From: Planotetraspora thailandica
Lineage (GTDB): Bacteria; Actinomycetota; Actinomycetes; Streptosporangiales; Streptosporangiaceae
NCBI RefSeq assembly: GCF_016863335.1
Contig: NZ_BOOR01000025.1
Coordinates: forward strand, 1-64,000
Direction: 5' to 3'
DNA length: 64,000 nucleotides
Part shown: piece after piece, positions 27,573 to 35,972 of the stretch
Numbering within the stretch: the stretch's first letter is position 1
Layout: every line of letters starts with the position of its first letter
Translations under genes and position numbers: made by a program
The notes under the pieces: generated by a model
Told to the model about the DNA's origin: nothing
What the model saw: only the letters and a program-made list of their open reading frames with translations
Database searches by the model: none

Positions 27573-29441
27573 GTGGCAGGGCGGATCAGTGACGACGACA
27601 TCGCACTCGTGCGGGAGCGATCCCCTATCGCGGACGTGGTCGGCGAGCACATCCAGTTGCGCAACGCCGGCGGCGGCAACCTGAAGGGGCTGTGCCCCTT
27701 CCACGACGAGAAGTCGCCCTCCTTCAACGTCACGCCCGCCCGGGGCTACTACTACTGCTTCGGATGCGCCGAGGGCGGCGACGTGATCACGTTCGTCCGC
27801 AAGATCGACAACCTCACGTTCAGCGAGGCGGTGGAACGGCTCGCGCAGCGGGCGGGCATCCAGCTCCGCTACGAGCAGGGCGGCTACGTGCCCAGCCGGG
27901 AACACGGCGAACGGTCCCGGCTCATCGAGGCGCACAAGGCGGCCGCCGAGTTCTACGCCGCCCGCCTCACCGCGCCCGACGCCTCGCCCGGCAGGCGATT
28001 CCTGTCCGAGCGCGGGTTCGAGCGCGTGGACGCCGAACGGTTCGGCGTCGGCTACGCCCCCGCCGACTGGGACAGCCTGTCGCGCCACCTGATGGCCCGG
28101 GGGTTCACCGCGCAGGAGCTGATCAAGGGCGGCCTGTCGCGCGAGGGGCGCCGGGGGCCGATCGACCAGTTCCGCGGCCGTCTCATATGGCCGATCAGGG
28201 ACATCACCGGCGACGTCGTCGGGTTCGGGGCGCGCAAACTGCTCGAATCCGACGACGGGCCGAAATACCTGAACACGCGCGACAGCCCGATCTATCACAA
28301 GAGCTCCGTGCTGTACGGCATCGACCTGGCCAGGCGAGAGATCTCCAAGCGGTCACAGGCGGTCATCGTCGAGGGATACACCGACGTCATGGCCTGCCAC
28401 CTCGCGGGCGTGCCCACGGCGGTCGCCACCTGCGGCACGTCGTTCGGCGAGGAGCACATCAAGGTCCTGCGGCGGCTGCTGCTCGACCAGGCCGAGTTCC
28501 GCGGCGAAGTGATCTTCACCTTCGACGGCGACTCCGCCGGGCAGAAGGCGGCTCTGCGCGCCTTCCAGGACGAGCAGAAGTTCGTCACCCAGACCTACGT
28601 CGCCGTCCAGCCGGACGGCCTCGACCCGTGCGACCTGCGCGTCAAGCAGGGCGACGCCGCCGTGCGCGACCTCGTGGCCAGCCGCGAGCCCCTCTTCGCG
28701 TTCGCCATCCGCAGCGTGTTGTCCCGCTACGACCTCAACACCAACGAGGGCCGCCTGAGCGCGCTCGACGCCGCCGCCCCCGTCGTGGCCTCCATCAAGG
28801 ACCCCGGGCTGCGCAAGACCTACGTCGTCGACCTCGACCGCTGGCTCGGGTTCATGGACGAGGGTTTCGTCATCCAGCGCATCCAGCAGGTCATCGGGCG
28901 GCAGCAACAGCAGGCCGCCGCCCCGGCGCACGCCCCCAGGCGTGACCCCGTCGACCCGGCCGTGCGACTGGAGGTCGAGGCGCTCAAGCTGGCCGTGCAG
29001 CGGCCCGCCCTGCTCGGTCCCGAGTTCGACGCCCTCGGACCCGACACGTTCACCCAGCCCGAGCACGTCGCCCTCCAGGGCGTCGTCGCAGCCGTCGGCG
29101 GCACCGTGACCGGAGGGCCGGGCGGCAGGGAGTGGGTCGACCGGTTGCTCCAGCAGGCCGGCACCGCGGGAGAGGCGAGCGCCGATCTGCGGTCGCTGGT
29201 GACCCGTTTCGCCGTCGAGGAGTTGCGCGCCGACACCGCCGTCGAGGAACGCTACGCCGCGCTCGTCCTGGCCCGGTTGCACGCGACCGCGGTGAGCCGG
29301 GCCGTGACCCAGGTCAAGGCGCGGTTGCAGCGGATCAACCCCGTCGAGGAGCCGCAGGAATACAAGCGGCTCTTCGGTGAACTGGTCGCACTCGAACAGC
29401 AGCATCGCGTGTTGAGAGAACGTGCGACCGGAGCTGAATAA
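27573..29441 (+). CDS. dnaG: DNA primase
   Basis: This 622-residue enzyme makes the RNA primers for replication. The N-terminal zinc ribbon has Cys41, His44, Cys62 and Cys65. A TOPRIM catalytic core (about 260-350) has VIVEGYTDVMA and TFDGDSAG, and a C-terminal DnaB-binding domain follows after a Gln/Ala linker near residue 445. The start is GTG at 27573. Its downstream partner is a principal-type sigma factor, the ancient macromolecular-synthesis arrangement. Confidence 0.96.
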   Translation: MAGRISDDDIALVRERSPIADVVGEHIQLRNAGGGNLKGLCPFHDEKSPSFNVTPARGYYYCFGCAEGGDVITFVRKIDNLTFSEAVERLAQRAGIQLRYEQGGYVPSREHGERSRLIEAHKAAAEFYAARLTAPDASPGRRFLSERGFERVDAERFGVGYAPADWDSLSRHLMARGFTAQELIKGGLSREGRRGPIDQFRGRLIWPIRDITGDVVGFGARKLLESDDGPKYLNTRDSPIYHKSSVLYGIDLARREISKRSQAVIVEGYTDVMACHLAGVPTAVATCGTSFGEEHIKVLRRLLLDQAEFRGEVIFTFDGDSAGQKAALRAFQDEQKFVTQTYVAVQPDGLDPCDLRVKQGDAAVRDLVASREPLFAFAIRSVLSRYDLNTNEGRLSALDAAAPVVASIKDPGLRKTYVVDLDRWLGFMDEGFVIQRIQQVIGRQQQQAAAPAHAPRRDPVDPAVRLEVEALKLAVQRPALLGPEFDALGPDTFTQPEHVALQGVVAAVGGTVTGGPGGREWVDRLLQQAGTAGEASADLRSLVTRFAVEELRADTAVEERYAALVLARLHATAVSRAVTQVKARLQRINPVEEPQEYKRLFGELVALEQQHRVLRERATGAE

Positions 29442-29488
29442 ATCTTCCTTTCCACATCTCATGGCGGCCAAACGCGGGATTTGATCTC

Positions 29489-29504
29489 AATCCGATATTG
29501 GATT
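29489..29504. promoter_or_regulatory. Inverted repeat AATCC-N6-GGATT upstream of the sigma gene
   Basis: A perfect 5+5 inverted repeat with a 6-bp spacer lies in the 130-bp AT-rich gap between dnaG and the sigma gene. It may be an operator or part of a promoter. The evidence is symmetry and location only. Confidence 0.3.
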
Positions 29505-29571
29505 CTGTCTTACCTCTGGTGACAAAAATAGGCCTGCCATTTTCTGGTGCCTATACCGCAGACTGTGTTCC

Positions 29572-30723
29572 GTGGGTGCATCGGTGCTGCCAAGCAGGCC
29601 GCCATCGGTAGACCAGGTGGCGGACCTCGTCGCGAAGGGAAGGGAACGCGGGAGCGTCACGATCGATGATGTGGCCGCCGCGCTCGACCGGTCCGAGCTG
29701 CCTGCCGACGCGCTGGAACGCGTCGTGCGCATGCTCGCTGAGAACGGGGTTGAGGTCCTCGAGCCGCAAGGAGACGAGGAGCCCAGCAAGCCCGACGAGG
29801 AGGATGTCAGCAAACGCGCGCCAACGAGCGACCTGGTCCGGATCTACCTCCGGGAGATCGGCCGGGTCCCGCTGCTGACGGCCGAGGAGGAGGTGGAACT
29901 CGCCAAGGCCATCGAGGCAGGACTTTTCGCCGAGGACAAACTCTGCGAGAACGTCACGCTGAGGATCGCCCGCCCGGAGTTCGAAGACCTGGTCTGGGAG
30001 GGCGTACGCGCCAAGCAGCGGCTCATCGAGGCCAACCTCAGACTGGTCGTCTCGATCGCCAAACGATACGTGGGTCGCGGAATGCTCTTCCTCGACCTCA
30101 TCCAGGAAGGCAACCTCGGTCTCATCCGCGCGGTCGAGAAATTCGACTACACCAAGGGCTATAAGTTCTCCACGTATGCGACGTGGTGGATTCGCCAGGC
30201 GATCACCCGGGCGATTGCGGATCAAGCCCGCACCATTCGAATTCCCGTGCACATGGTCGAAACGATCAACAAATTGGTGCGCGTGCAGCGTCAGCTTCAC
30301 CAGGACCTCGGCCGGGAGCCGGCCCCCGAGGAGATCGCGGCGGAGATGGGCCTGCCCATTGACCGCGTGGTCGAGATCCAGCGGATCGCGCAGGAGCCCG
30401 TCTCGCTCCAGTCACCGATCGGTGAGGAGGACTCCGACCTCGGCGACTTCATCGAGGACGCCGACGCCGTGGTGCCGATCGAGGCCGCGGCGTTCATCAT
30501 GCTCCAGGACCAGCTCGACGACATCCTGGCGACGTTGTCGGAACGCGAACAGCGGATCATCCAGCTCAGGTTCGGCCTGGCCGACGGACACCCGCGGACG
30601 CTGGAGGAGGTCGGCCGCGAGTTCGGCGTGACGCGTGAGCGCATCCGCCAGATCGAGTCCAAGACGCTGGCCAAGCTGCGCCACCCGACCCGTGCCCAGA
30701 TGCTGCGGGACTACCTGGACTGA
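29572..30723 (+). CDS. RNA polymerase sigma factor, RpoD/HrdB family
   Basis: This 383-residue group-1/2 sigma-70 factor has region 1.2 ([20 protein letters not shown]), region 2 ([57 protein letters not shown]), region 3, and region 4 with the helix-turn-helix [20 protein letters not shown]. It lacks a large lysine-rich region 1.1 and is shorter than a typical HrdB. It is therefore either a compact principal sigma factor or an SigB/HrdA-like relative. The start GTG at 29572 is plausible. Location after dnaG favours a housekeeping role. Confidence 0.92.
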   Translation: MGASVLPSRPPSVDQVADLVAKGRERGSVTIDDVAAALDRSELPADALERVVRMLAENGVEVLEPQGDEEPSKPDEEDVSKRAPTSDLVRIYLREIGRVPLLTAEEEVELAKAIEAGLFAEDKLCENVTLRIARPEFEDLVWEGVRAKQRLIEANLRLVVSIAKRYVGRGMLFLDLIQEGNLGLIRAVEKFDYTKGYKFSTYATWWIRQAITRAIADQARTIRIPVHMVETINKLVRVQRQLHQDLGREPAPEEIAAEMGLPIDRVVEIQRIAQEPVSLQSPIGEEDSDLGDFIEDADAVVPIEAAAFIMLQDQLDDILATLSEREQRIIQLRFGLADGHPRTLEEVGREFGVTRERIRQIESKTLAKLRHPTRAQMLRDYLD

Positions 30724-30739
30724 CCCTTCCGCGCGACCT

Positions 30740-30773
30740 GGCCGGCCCCGGAATGCCGGGGCCGGCCGGTTTT
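30740..30773 (+). terminator. Rho-independent terminator after sigma factor gene
   Basis: Arms 30740-30751 and 30756-30767 pair perfectly over 12 GC-rich bp with an AATG loop, followed by GGTTTT. It starts 17 bp after the stop of the sigma gene. Confidence 0.85.
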
Positions 30774-30872
30774 CCGGGCGGCTTTAGGGGCGGCGTTTGG
30801 GGCGGCTTTGGGGCGCGGTCCGGTGCCGGATAGCCTGCCGGTAACAATGGTCATGCTCAGTGGCGGTGCTCC

Positions 30873-31391
30873 TTGGCTGGTTCGAAGCTCTCCCTCTTCA
30901 ACCTCTCCGGAGGCCGGTTGGGGACCCGGCGGCTTCCCGCCCCGGTCCGTACGGCCCTCGCGTTGGAACCGGGGGAGCGGGTGATCAGCCACGCACGAGG
31001 CCCCGAAGGCGAATACGTCGTGGCCACCACCCACGCGCTCTACCTCCCGGACGCGACACGGCTGCCGTGGCACCTCACGGACAAGGCGGTCTGGGACGAG
31101 GAGGGCGTCACCGTCACGATGACCGACGGCGCCTCTCATCGCGTTCTGCTGCCCGACCCCGGCCTGCTGCCTGAAACGGTCCGTGAGCGCGTCACCGCCT
31201 CGATCGTGGCCAGCAGGAGGGTGCAGCTCGATGCGCGCGGGGGTGTGCGGCTGGTCGCCCGGCGGGTGCCCGGATACGACAGCCCCCGCTGGGAGTTCAT
31301 CTTCGATCCCGGCCTCGACTCCTCCGATCCGGGGCTGCGCGCCCTGGCCGAGCAGGCCCTCGAAGAGGTACGGCGCAGCCTGGGCGTCTGA
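30873..31391 (+). CDS. Conserved hypothetical protein
   Basis: This 172-residue soluble protein of unknown function opens MAGSKLSLFNLSGGRLGTRR and contains GERVISHARGPEGEYVVATT and a C-terminal helix EQALEEVRRSLGV. It resembles uncharacterised actinobacterial proteins found beside the sigma factor gene. The only in-frame start is TTG at 30873, which is weak evidence. The mid-region suggests a small beta-barrel or PH-like fold, but this is an inference. Confidence 0.6.
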   Translation: MAGSKLSLFNLSGGRLGTRRLPAPVRTALALEPGERVISHARGPEGEYVVATTHALYLPDATRLPWHLTDKAVWDEEGVTVTMTDGASHRVLLPDPGLLPETVRERVTASIVASRRVQLDARGGVRLVARRVPGYDSPRWEFIFDPGLDSSDPGLRALAEQALEEVRRSLGV

Positions 31392-31431
31392 ACGGCCTGG
31401 CCGTACGGGGGCTGCACGCGGGACAAGCCGA

Positions 31432-31456
31432 GGCCCCCGGCGGTGTGCCAGGGGCC
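31432..31456. terminator. Hairpin between convergent genes
   Basis: GGCCCC (31432-31437) pairs with GGGGCC (31451-31456), and GG/CC pairs continue inside it after a single mismatch. It lies between the stops of the convergent genes at 31391 and 31476. Confidence 0.4.
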
Positions 31457-31475
31457 CGATGTGCGGCGATCTCGG

Positions 31476-31769
31476 TCAGGTGATCCGGTCGGAGTCGGTG
31501 CTGGGCCAGCCGGTGCCCGCTCCCACCTTCTCGTCCTCCCACACCTCCTGACGCCGCAGGAAACCGATCTTGTCGCACGCGAGGTCTTTGGCCTTGCCCG
31601 CCACCTTGGAAGCCTGGGCGCCGACCAGCCCCGCCGCCTCCTGGACGGTCGGGCTGTCCGCCACCCGCTGCGCGGCACGCTTGATCTGCTCATAGCGCTC
31701 ACGCCCGGCTCGGGTTCCGAGGACGTAACCGATGGCCAGCCCGGCGGCGAACATCGCCTTGTAACGCAT
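31476..31769 (-). CDS. Small YtxH-like membrane-associated protein
   Basis: This 97-residue protein begins with a single hydrophobic helix with glycine zipper (MFAAGLAIGYVLGTRAGRER) followed by an amphipathic helix rich in Ala, Lys and Gln (about 25-70). It resembles the YtxH/gas-vesicle-like small stress proteins. The C-terminal ~25 residues appear disordered. The function is unknown. Confidence 0.7.
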   Translation of the reverse strand: MRYKAMFAAGLAIGYVLGTRAGRERYEQIKRAAQRVADSPTVQEAAGLVGAQASKVAGKAKDLACDKIGFLRRQEVWEDEKVGAGTGWPSTDSDRIT

Positions 31770-31924
31770 CTTCCACCTCCGCGCTCGTGCTCTTCGCCCC
31801 TTCTACCCCAGGGGCCTGCATCTATCCAAGACGAATGGACGTGACAGAGTCCCCCAGGAGTGCGCTAATCTAGTTCCGCACCGCAAGACGGACCGCAAGG
31901 TCGGATCGGGCGGTGACACGACTA

Positions 31925-31997
31925 TCCCGTGTAGCTCAATCGGCAGAGCAGCCGGCTGTTAACCGGCAGGTTATAGGTTCGAGTCCTATCGCGGGAG
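31925..31997 (+). tRNA. tRNA-Asn (anticodon GTT)
   Basis: A full cloverleaf is visible: acceptor TCCCGTG/CGCGGGA (with one G-U pair), D-arm with GTAGCTCAATCGGCAGAGC, anticodon stem GCCGG/CCGGC around CTGTTAA with anticodon GTT at 31958-31960, and T-loop TTCGAGT. CCA is not encoded. A branched terminator follows. Confidence 0.96.
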
Positions 31998-32002
31998 CGC
32001 TG

Positions 32003-32045
32003 ACCCCGGTCATCGGGCGACTTAGGTCGCCGGAGCCGGGGTTTC
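32003..32045 (+). terminator. Branched terminator after tRNA-Asn
   Basis: ACCCCGG (32003-32009) pairs with CCGGGGT (32036-32042), and an inner stem GCGAC/GTCGC lies at 32017-32030. TTTCG follows. Confidence 0.65.
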
Positions 32046-32224
32046 GTGTTGTCCGGGAACTTTCCCGTGACCTGGAGCCTCCGTACGGCTGGCACCCGCT
32101 TTCCCCCCAAGCGCGCCTCAGGTATCGAAATAGGGGGACAAATCACGGGACTTCGCTGAAAATGTGAGACGCCGCGCCTTTCCTGAGAGGCCGCGGTTGC
32201 CGCGGACCACAAACACGCAGTGGG

Positions 32225-33439
32225 GTGAGGGCCACTGCGGCAGAGGGCGTCACCGCCACCCCGGAAACGGCAGTGGAGCCCGCGAGCGTGAAGTGTGTGG
32301 CGGTCGTGCTGACGTGGTTCAGATCCAAAAAGGTGACGGAAGCCGTACTCGAACCAGGACGCGAGGAGGGCGTCGACAAGGGGGAGGCCGAGGATTTCAT
32401 CCGGCTCTACCATGCGGAGAACCCGGCCGCGGGGCCGGCGAAGCCCCGGCTGCGCGAGGTTTTCGCGGAGATCTCTCAGACGGGCACCTATACCCATACG
32501 CCGGGCGAGCTGGCCTTCGGCGCCCAGGTGGCGTGGCGAAACAGCAGCCGCTGCATCGGCCGGCTCTACTGGAAGTCCCTGCGCGTACGTGATCGTCGGC
32601 ACGTGGACACGGCCGACGGCGTCGCGGAGGAATGCATCGAACACCTCCGGGTGGCGACCAACAAGGGCAAGATCCGGCCGACGATCACCGTGTTCGCTCC
32701 GGACCGGCCAGGCCAGCCGGCCCCGGTGATCTGGAACGACCAGCTCATCCGGTACGCGGGCTACAGGCGGCCCGACGGTCGGGTGATCGGTGATCCGGCG
32801 AACGTCGAGCTGACGGCGTCGGCGCGACGGCTCGGCTGGAGAGGCAAGGGAACGAGGTTCGACGTCCTGCCGCTCGTCGTCGAGGCCAAGGGCGTGCCCA
32901 CCATGCGCAGGCTGCCCAGGGAGGTCGTCCTGGAGGTCTTCCTCCGGCACCCCACCCTGCCGTGGTTCGCCGAACTCGGGCTGAGGTGGCATGCCGTACC
33001 GGTCATCTCGAACATGTGCCTGGAGATCGGCGGTATCCGGTATCCGTGCGCACCTTTCAACGGGTGGTACATGGGGACCGAGATCGGGGCCCGCAACCTC
33101 GCCGACGCCGACCGGTACGACCAGCTTCCGGTGGTCGCGCGGGGGATGGGCCTGGACATGTCCCACGATCGCACGCTCTGGCGTGATCAGGCCCTGGTGG
33201 AGCTGAACGTCGCCGTGCTCCATTCGTTCGCCGAGGACAATGTCACGATCACCGACCATCACACCGAGGCCAGGCGGTTCATGACCCACCTGGAGAAGGA
33301 GGAGCGCAACGGCAGGGTGTGCCCCGCCGACTGGTCGTGGATCGTGCCGCCGCTGTCCGGCGCGACCACCCCCGTGTTCCACCGCTACTACGACGACGTG
33401 GAGATGACGCCCGCCTTCACGCGGCGCAGAAGGGAGTAG
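32225..33439 (+). CDS. nos: Bacterial nitric oxide synthase oxygenase
   Basis: This 404-residue protein has the NOS oxygenase domain, which oxidises arginine to citrulline and NO. The heme-binding WRNSSRCIGRLYW gives proximal Cys110, and the substrate-binding Glu286 is in GWYMGTEIGARN. The C-terminal block with PPLSGATTPVFH is conserved. It has no fused reductase, as expected for bacterial enzymes, so it needs a separate electron donor. The predicted start is GTG at 32225. A second GTG at 32288 would give a more typical N-terminus. The gene lies 227 bp after tRNA-Asn and 50 bp before an enoyl-CoA hydratase gene. Confidence 0.94.
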   Translation: MRATAAEGVTATPETAVEPASVKCVAVVLTWFRSKKVTEAVLEPGREEGVDKGEAEDFIRLYHAENPAAGPAKPRLREVFAEISQTGTYTHTPGELAFGAQVAWRNSSRCIGRLYWKSLRVRDRRHVDTADGVAEECIEHLRVATNKGKIRPTITVFAPDRPGQPAPVIWNDQLIRYAGYRRPDGRVIGDPANVELTASARRLGWRGKGTRFDVLPLVVEAKGVPTMRRLPREVVLEVFLRHPTLPWFAELGLRWHAVPVISNMCLEIGGIRYPCAPFNGWYMGTEIGARNLADADRYDQLPVVARGMGLDMSHDRTLWRDQALVELNVAVLHSFAEDNVTITDHHTEARRFMTHLEKEERNGRVCPADWSWIVPPLSGATTPVFHRYYDDVEMTPAFTRRRRE

Positions 33440-33460
33440 TCGGTAAGGGCCCTACCGGTG

Positions 33461-33475
33461 TAGAACAAGATTCTG
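33461..33475. promoter_or_regulatory. KstR/FadR-like element upstream of enoyl-CoA hydratase gene
   Basis: The element TAGAACAAGATTCTG contains TAGAAC and an opposing ATTCTG, with perfect AGAA/TTCT arms. It resembles TAGAAC-type operators that TetR regulators use upstream of fatty-acid genes in actinobacteria, but spacing is one base longer than the KstR consensus. It overlaps the likely promoter. Confidence 0.3.
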
Positions 33476-33488
33476 TAGGGAGGGTGAC

Positions 33489-34259
33489 ATGGTGGTGCTG
33501 TCCGAAGACGACGGTGGTGTGCGGATTCTCACGTTCAACCGCCCAGAGCGGCTGAACGCGCTGACCGACGAGATGGGACGGCGCTACTTCGACCTTCTTG
33601 AGGAGGCCGAGCGGGATCCGGCGGTCAGGGTCGTCGTGGTCACCGGCGCGGGCAAGGGTTTCTGCGCCGGGGCGGACTTCGAGGCGCTGGCCGCCATCCA
33701 GGCCGGCGAACACACCCGGGAGCCGGACCCTCGCCCCGCCACCTTCCCCCTGACGCTCCGCAAACCCGTGATCGCCGCGGTGAACGGCGCATGCGCGGGG
33801 CTCGGTATTGTCCAGGCTCTCGTGTGCGATCTCGTGTTCACCGCCGACGACGCCAAATGGACGACGGCCTTCGTCCGCCGCGGCCTGATCGCCGAATACG
33901 CCCTGGCCTGGATCCTGCCCAAGCTGGCCGGGCAGGCCAGGGCGATGGACCTGCTGCTGTCCGGGCGGGTCTTCACCGGCTCAGAGGCGCATCAGATGGG
34001 GCTGGCATGCCGTGCCGTACCAGGGGAGCGGCTCAGGGAGGAGACCCTGGCGTACGCGCGGGAGCTGGCCACGTGGTGCTCGCCCGCATCCATGGCCGTG
34101 ATCAAGCGGCAGCTGTGGAGTGACTGGTCGGTGCCCCTCGACCAGGCGAGGGACACCGCCGACCAGCTCATGCGGGAATCGTTCAAACGTCCCGACTTCG
34201 TCGAGGGCGTCGCCAGCTTCGTCGAGCGCCGCCCCCCGGCGTTCCCGCCGCTTTCCTAG
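33489..34259 (+). CDS. Enoyl-CoA hydratase / isomerase family protein
   Basis: This 256-residue crotonase-fold protein should act on CoA thioesters in fatty acid or related catabolism. The oxyanion-hole motifs are GAGKGFCAGADFEAL (about residue 52) and VNGACAGLGIVQALVCDLVF (about 98). The catalytic Glu pair is not certain. It could be a hydratase, an isomerase or a hydrolase. A GGGAGGG site precedes ATG 33489. It converges on galK. Confidence 0.9.
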   Translation: MVVLSEDDGGVRILTFNRPERLNALTDEMGRRYFDLLEEAERDPAVRVVVVTGAGKGFCAGADFEALAAIQAGEHTREPDPRPATFPLTLRKPVIAAVNGACAGLGIVQALVCDLVFTADDAKWTTAFVRRGLIAEYALAWILPKLAGQARAMDLLLSGRVFTGSEAHQMGLACRAVPGERLREETLAYARELATWCSPASMAVIKRQLWSDWSVPLDQARDTADQLMRESFKRPDFVEGVASFVERRPPAFPPLS

Positions 34260-34269
34260 CGGCGGCCTC

Positions 34270-35397
34270 TCAGGCCAGGCGGCGCGCCCCGGCGGCCGGT
34301 GTCGCCGTGAAGAAGGTGGGATCGGCCCAGCCGCGCTCCCGGTAGGCCAGCCGGACCTGCTCCTGGACCTTGTCGGCCTTGTCTTCCGCGACCAAGGCGA
34401 TGGCCGAGCCGCCGAAGCCGCCGCCGGTCATCCTGGCGCCCCTCGCCCCGCCCTTGACGGCAGCCTCGACCGCGATGTCCAGCTCCGGGCAGGAGACCTC
34501 GAACTGGTCGCGCAGCGAAAGATGAGAAGCGATGAGCAGGGCGCCGATCTCCTGTACGGCTCCCGCCCGCAGCAGCCCGATCAGCGCTTCGACCCGGTGG
34601 TTCTCCGTCACCACGTGCTGCGTTCGCTTCCGCTCGTCGCCCGTCAGCTGCTGGAGGGCGGCCGCGAGGTCGGTGACGTCCCGCAGCGCGGCCACGCCCA
34701 GCCGCTTGGCCGCGTTTTCGCAGTCCTGGCGGCGGCGGGCGTACTGCCCGTCGGCCAGCTCGTGATGAACGCCCGTGTTGATGATCAGCAGACGCATGCC
34801 GTACGCGGAGGGATCGAACGGCACCGCCCGGCTGCCGAGCGACCGGCAGTCGAGGAACAGGGCATGGCCCTCCCTGCCCAGGGCTGACGCGGCCTGGTCC
34901 ATGATTCCGCAGGGCATGCCGACGAAGTCGTTCTCGGCCCGCTGTGAGATCTTGGCGAGCTCGAGCCCGCCGAGGCCGAGGCCGTACAGGTCGTTGAGGG
35001 CGATCGCCACGGCCACCTCGAGCGCCGCGCTGGACGACAGGCCCGCGCCCTGAGGGACGTCACCGTCGATCACGATGTCGGCGCCCCTGACGGGCAGTCC
35101 GTCGCCGCGCATGGCCCAGAAGACGCCTGCCGGGTAACGAGCCCAGCCCTCGGCCCGGTCGATCTCCTCGATAACCTGCTGCCGCCCGGGCGCCTGGAGG
35201 GACACCAGGCGGATGGTGTCGTCCTCGCGCGGGCGCACCGCCGCCGTGACCCCCCACGGGACGGCGAAGGGCAGGACGAAGCCGTCGTTGTAGTCGGTGT
35301 GCTCGCCGATCAGATTGACCCGGCCGGGGGCGTGCCACACCCCTGCGGGCTCGCCACCAAGGTTCTCCCGGAAAGCATCAACAACCCGCACAATCAC
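34270..35397 (-). CDS. galK: Galactokinase
   Basis: This 375-residue GHMP kinase phosphorylates galactose at C1. The galactose-binding signature APGRVNLIGEHTDYNDGFVL is at about residue 24, and the ATP-binding motif PQGAGLSSSAALEVAVAI is at about 114. The third GHMP motif GARMTGGGFGGSAIAL is near residue 324. It stands alone; galT and galE are not in the window. Confidence 0.96.
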   Translation of the reverse strand: MIVRVVDAFRENLGGEPAGVWHAPGRVNLIGEHTDYNDGFVLPFAVPWGVTAAVRPREDDTIRLVSLQAPGRQQVIEEIDRAEGWARYPAGVFWAMRGDGLPVRGADIVIDGDVPQGAGLSSSAALEVAVAIALNDLYGLGLGGLELAKISQRAENDFVGMPCGIMDQAASALGREGHALFLDCRSLGSRAVPFDPSAYGMRLLIINTGVHHELADGQYARRRQDCENAAKRLGVAALRDVTDLAAALQQLTGDERKRTQHVVTENHRVEALIGLLRAGAVQEIGALLIASHLSLRDQFEVSCPELDIAVEAAVKGGARGARMTGGGFGGSAIALVAEDKADKVQEQVRLAYRERGWADPTFFTATPAAGARRLA

Positions 35398-35471
35398 ACA
35401 CTCCTGAACATTTCGGCCCCTGGGTAGGGTAATCGACTCGCGATCGGGGCCGATCCACCCGGAGGGGCGGG

Positions 35472-35972
35472 TTAAGGCTCAGGTGTGGTGTCGGGCAGGA
35501 CGCAGGGTGAGGTGGCGGCTAGGTAGAGATCGTCCCCCTCCGCCCATACCAACGCCAGGATGAACCCGTCCGGCCGCGACTCGCCCGCGATGTTCGGCCG
35601 CCCGATCTCCATTCCCCCCGTGCCGACGATGACGTGCCCCTGCCTCTCCCACCGGGCCATGACCTGCCGGGCGACGTCCATGTGCTGATTGCTAGGGATG
35701 TCTCGCAGCCAATATGCCCGGCTGATCACCACCTGGTCAGAGGACTCTCCGGGGCCTGGGTCCAGGCATCGCGTAGGAGCTGAGAACATATCGCTGAGCT
35801 CTAGGCGGGGACGGGGCGTCAGGGCCGAATTGGTGTCCGTGAGGAGTTCCTCTATGCGAGCAAGCGCTTGCGACTGAGTCATCGTAGGGGCCATAACACT
35901 CCTTGAGCTGGTGCAGCCGACCAGGAAGAAGATCGTCAGGGCGGCGAGTGTGCCCTGGGTTCGGAACATCAT
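35472..35972 (-). CDS. Small lipoprotein, unknown function
   Basis: This 166-residue protein has a signal ending in a lipobox Cys20 (FFLVGC). The mature part is mainly polar, with QVVISRAYWLRDIP and a HVIVGTGGMEIGRPN segment; two later Cys may form a disulfide. Its start overlaps the stop of the upstream DUF1023 hydrolase by 4 bp, so the two are coupled and probably act together at the cell surface. The function is unknown. Confidence 0.75.
   Translation of the reverse strand: MMFRTQGTLAALTIFFLVGCTSSRSVMAPTMTQSQALARIEELLTDTNSALTPRPRLELSDMFSAPTRCLDPGPGESSDQVVISRAYWLRDIPSNQHMDVARQVMARWERQGHVIVGTGGMEIGRPNIAGESRPDGFILALVWAEGDDLYLAATSPCVLPDTTPEP

Noticed and set aside
31925-33439. Genomic island inserted at tRNA-Asn
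   Set aside because: No integrase gene and no second copy of the tRNA 3' end is seen in the window; the nos gene composition looks like its neighbours.
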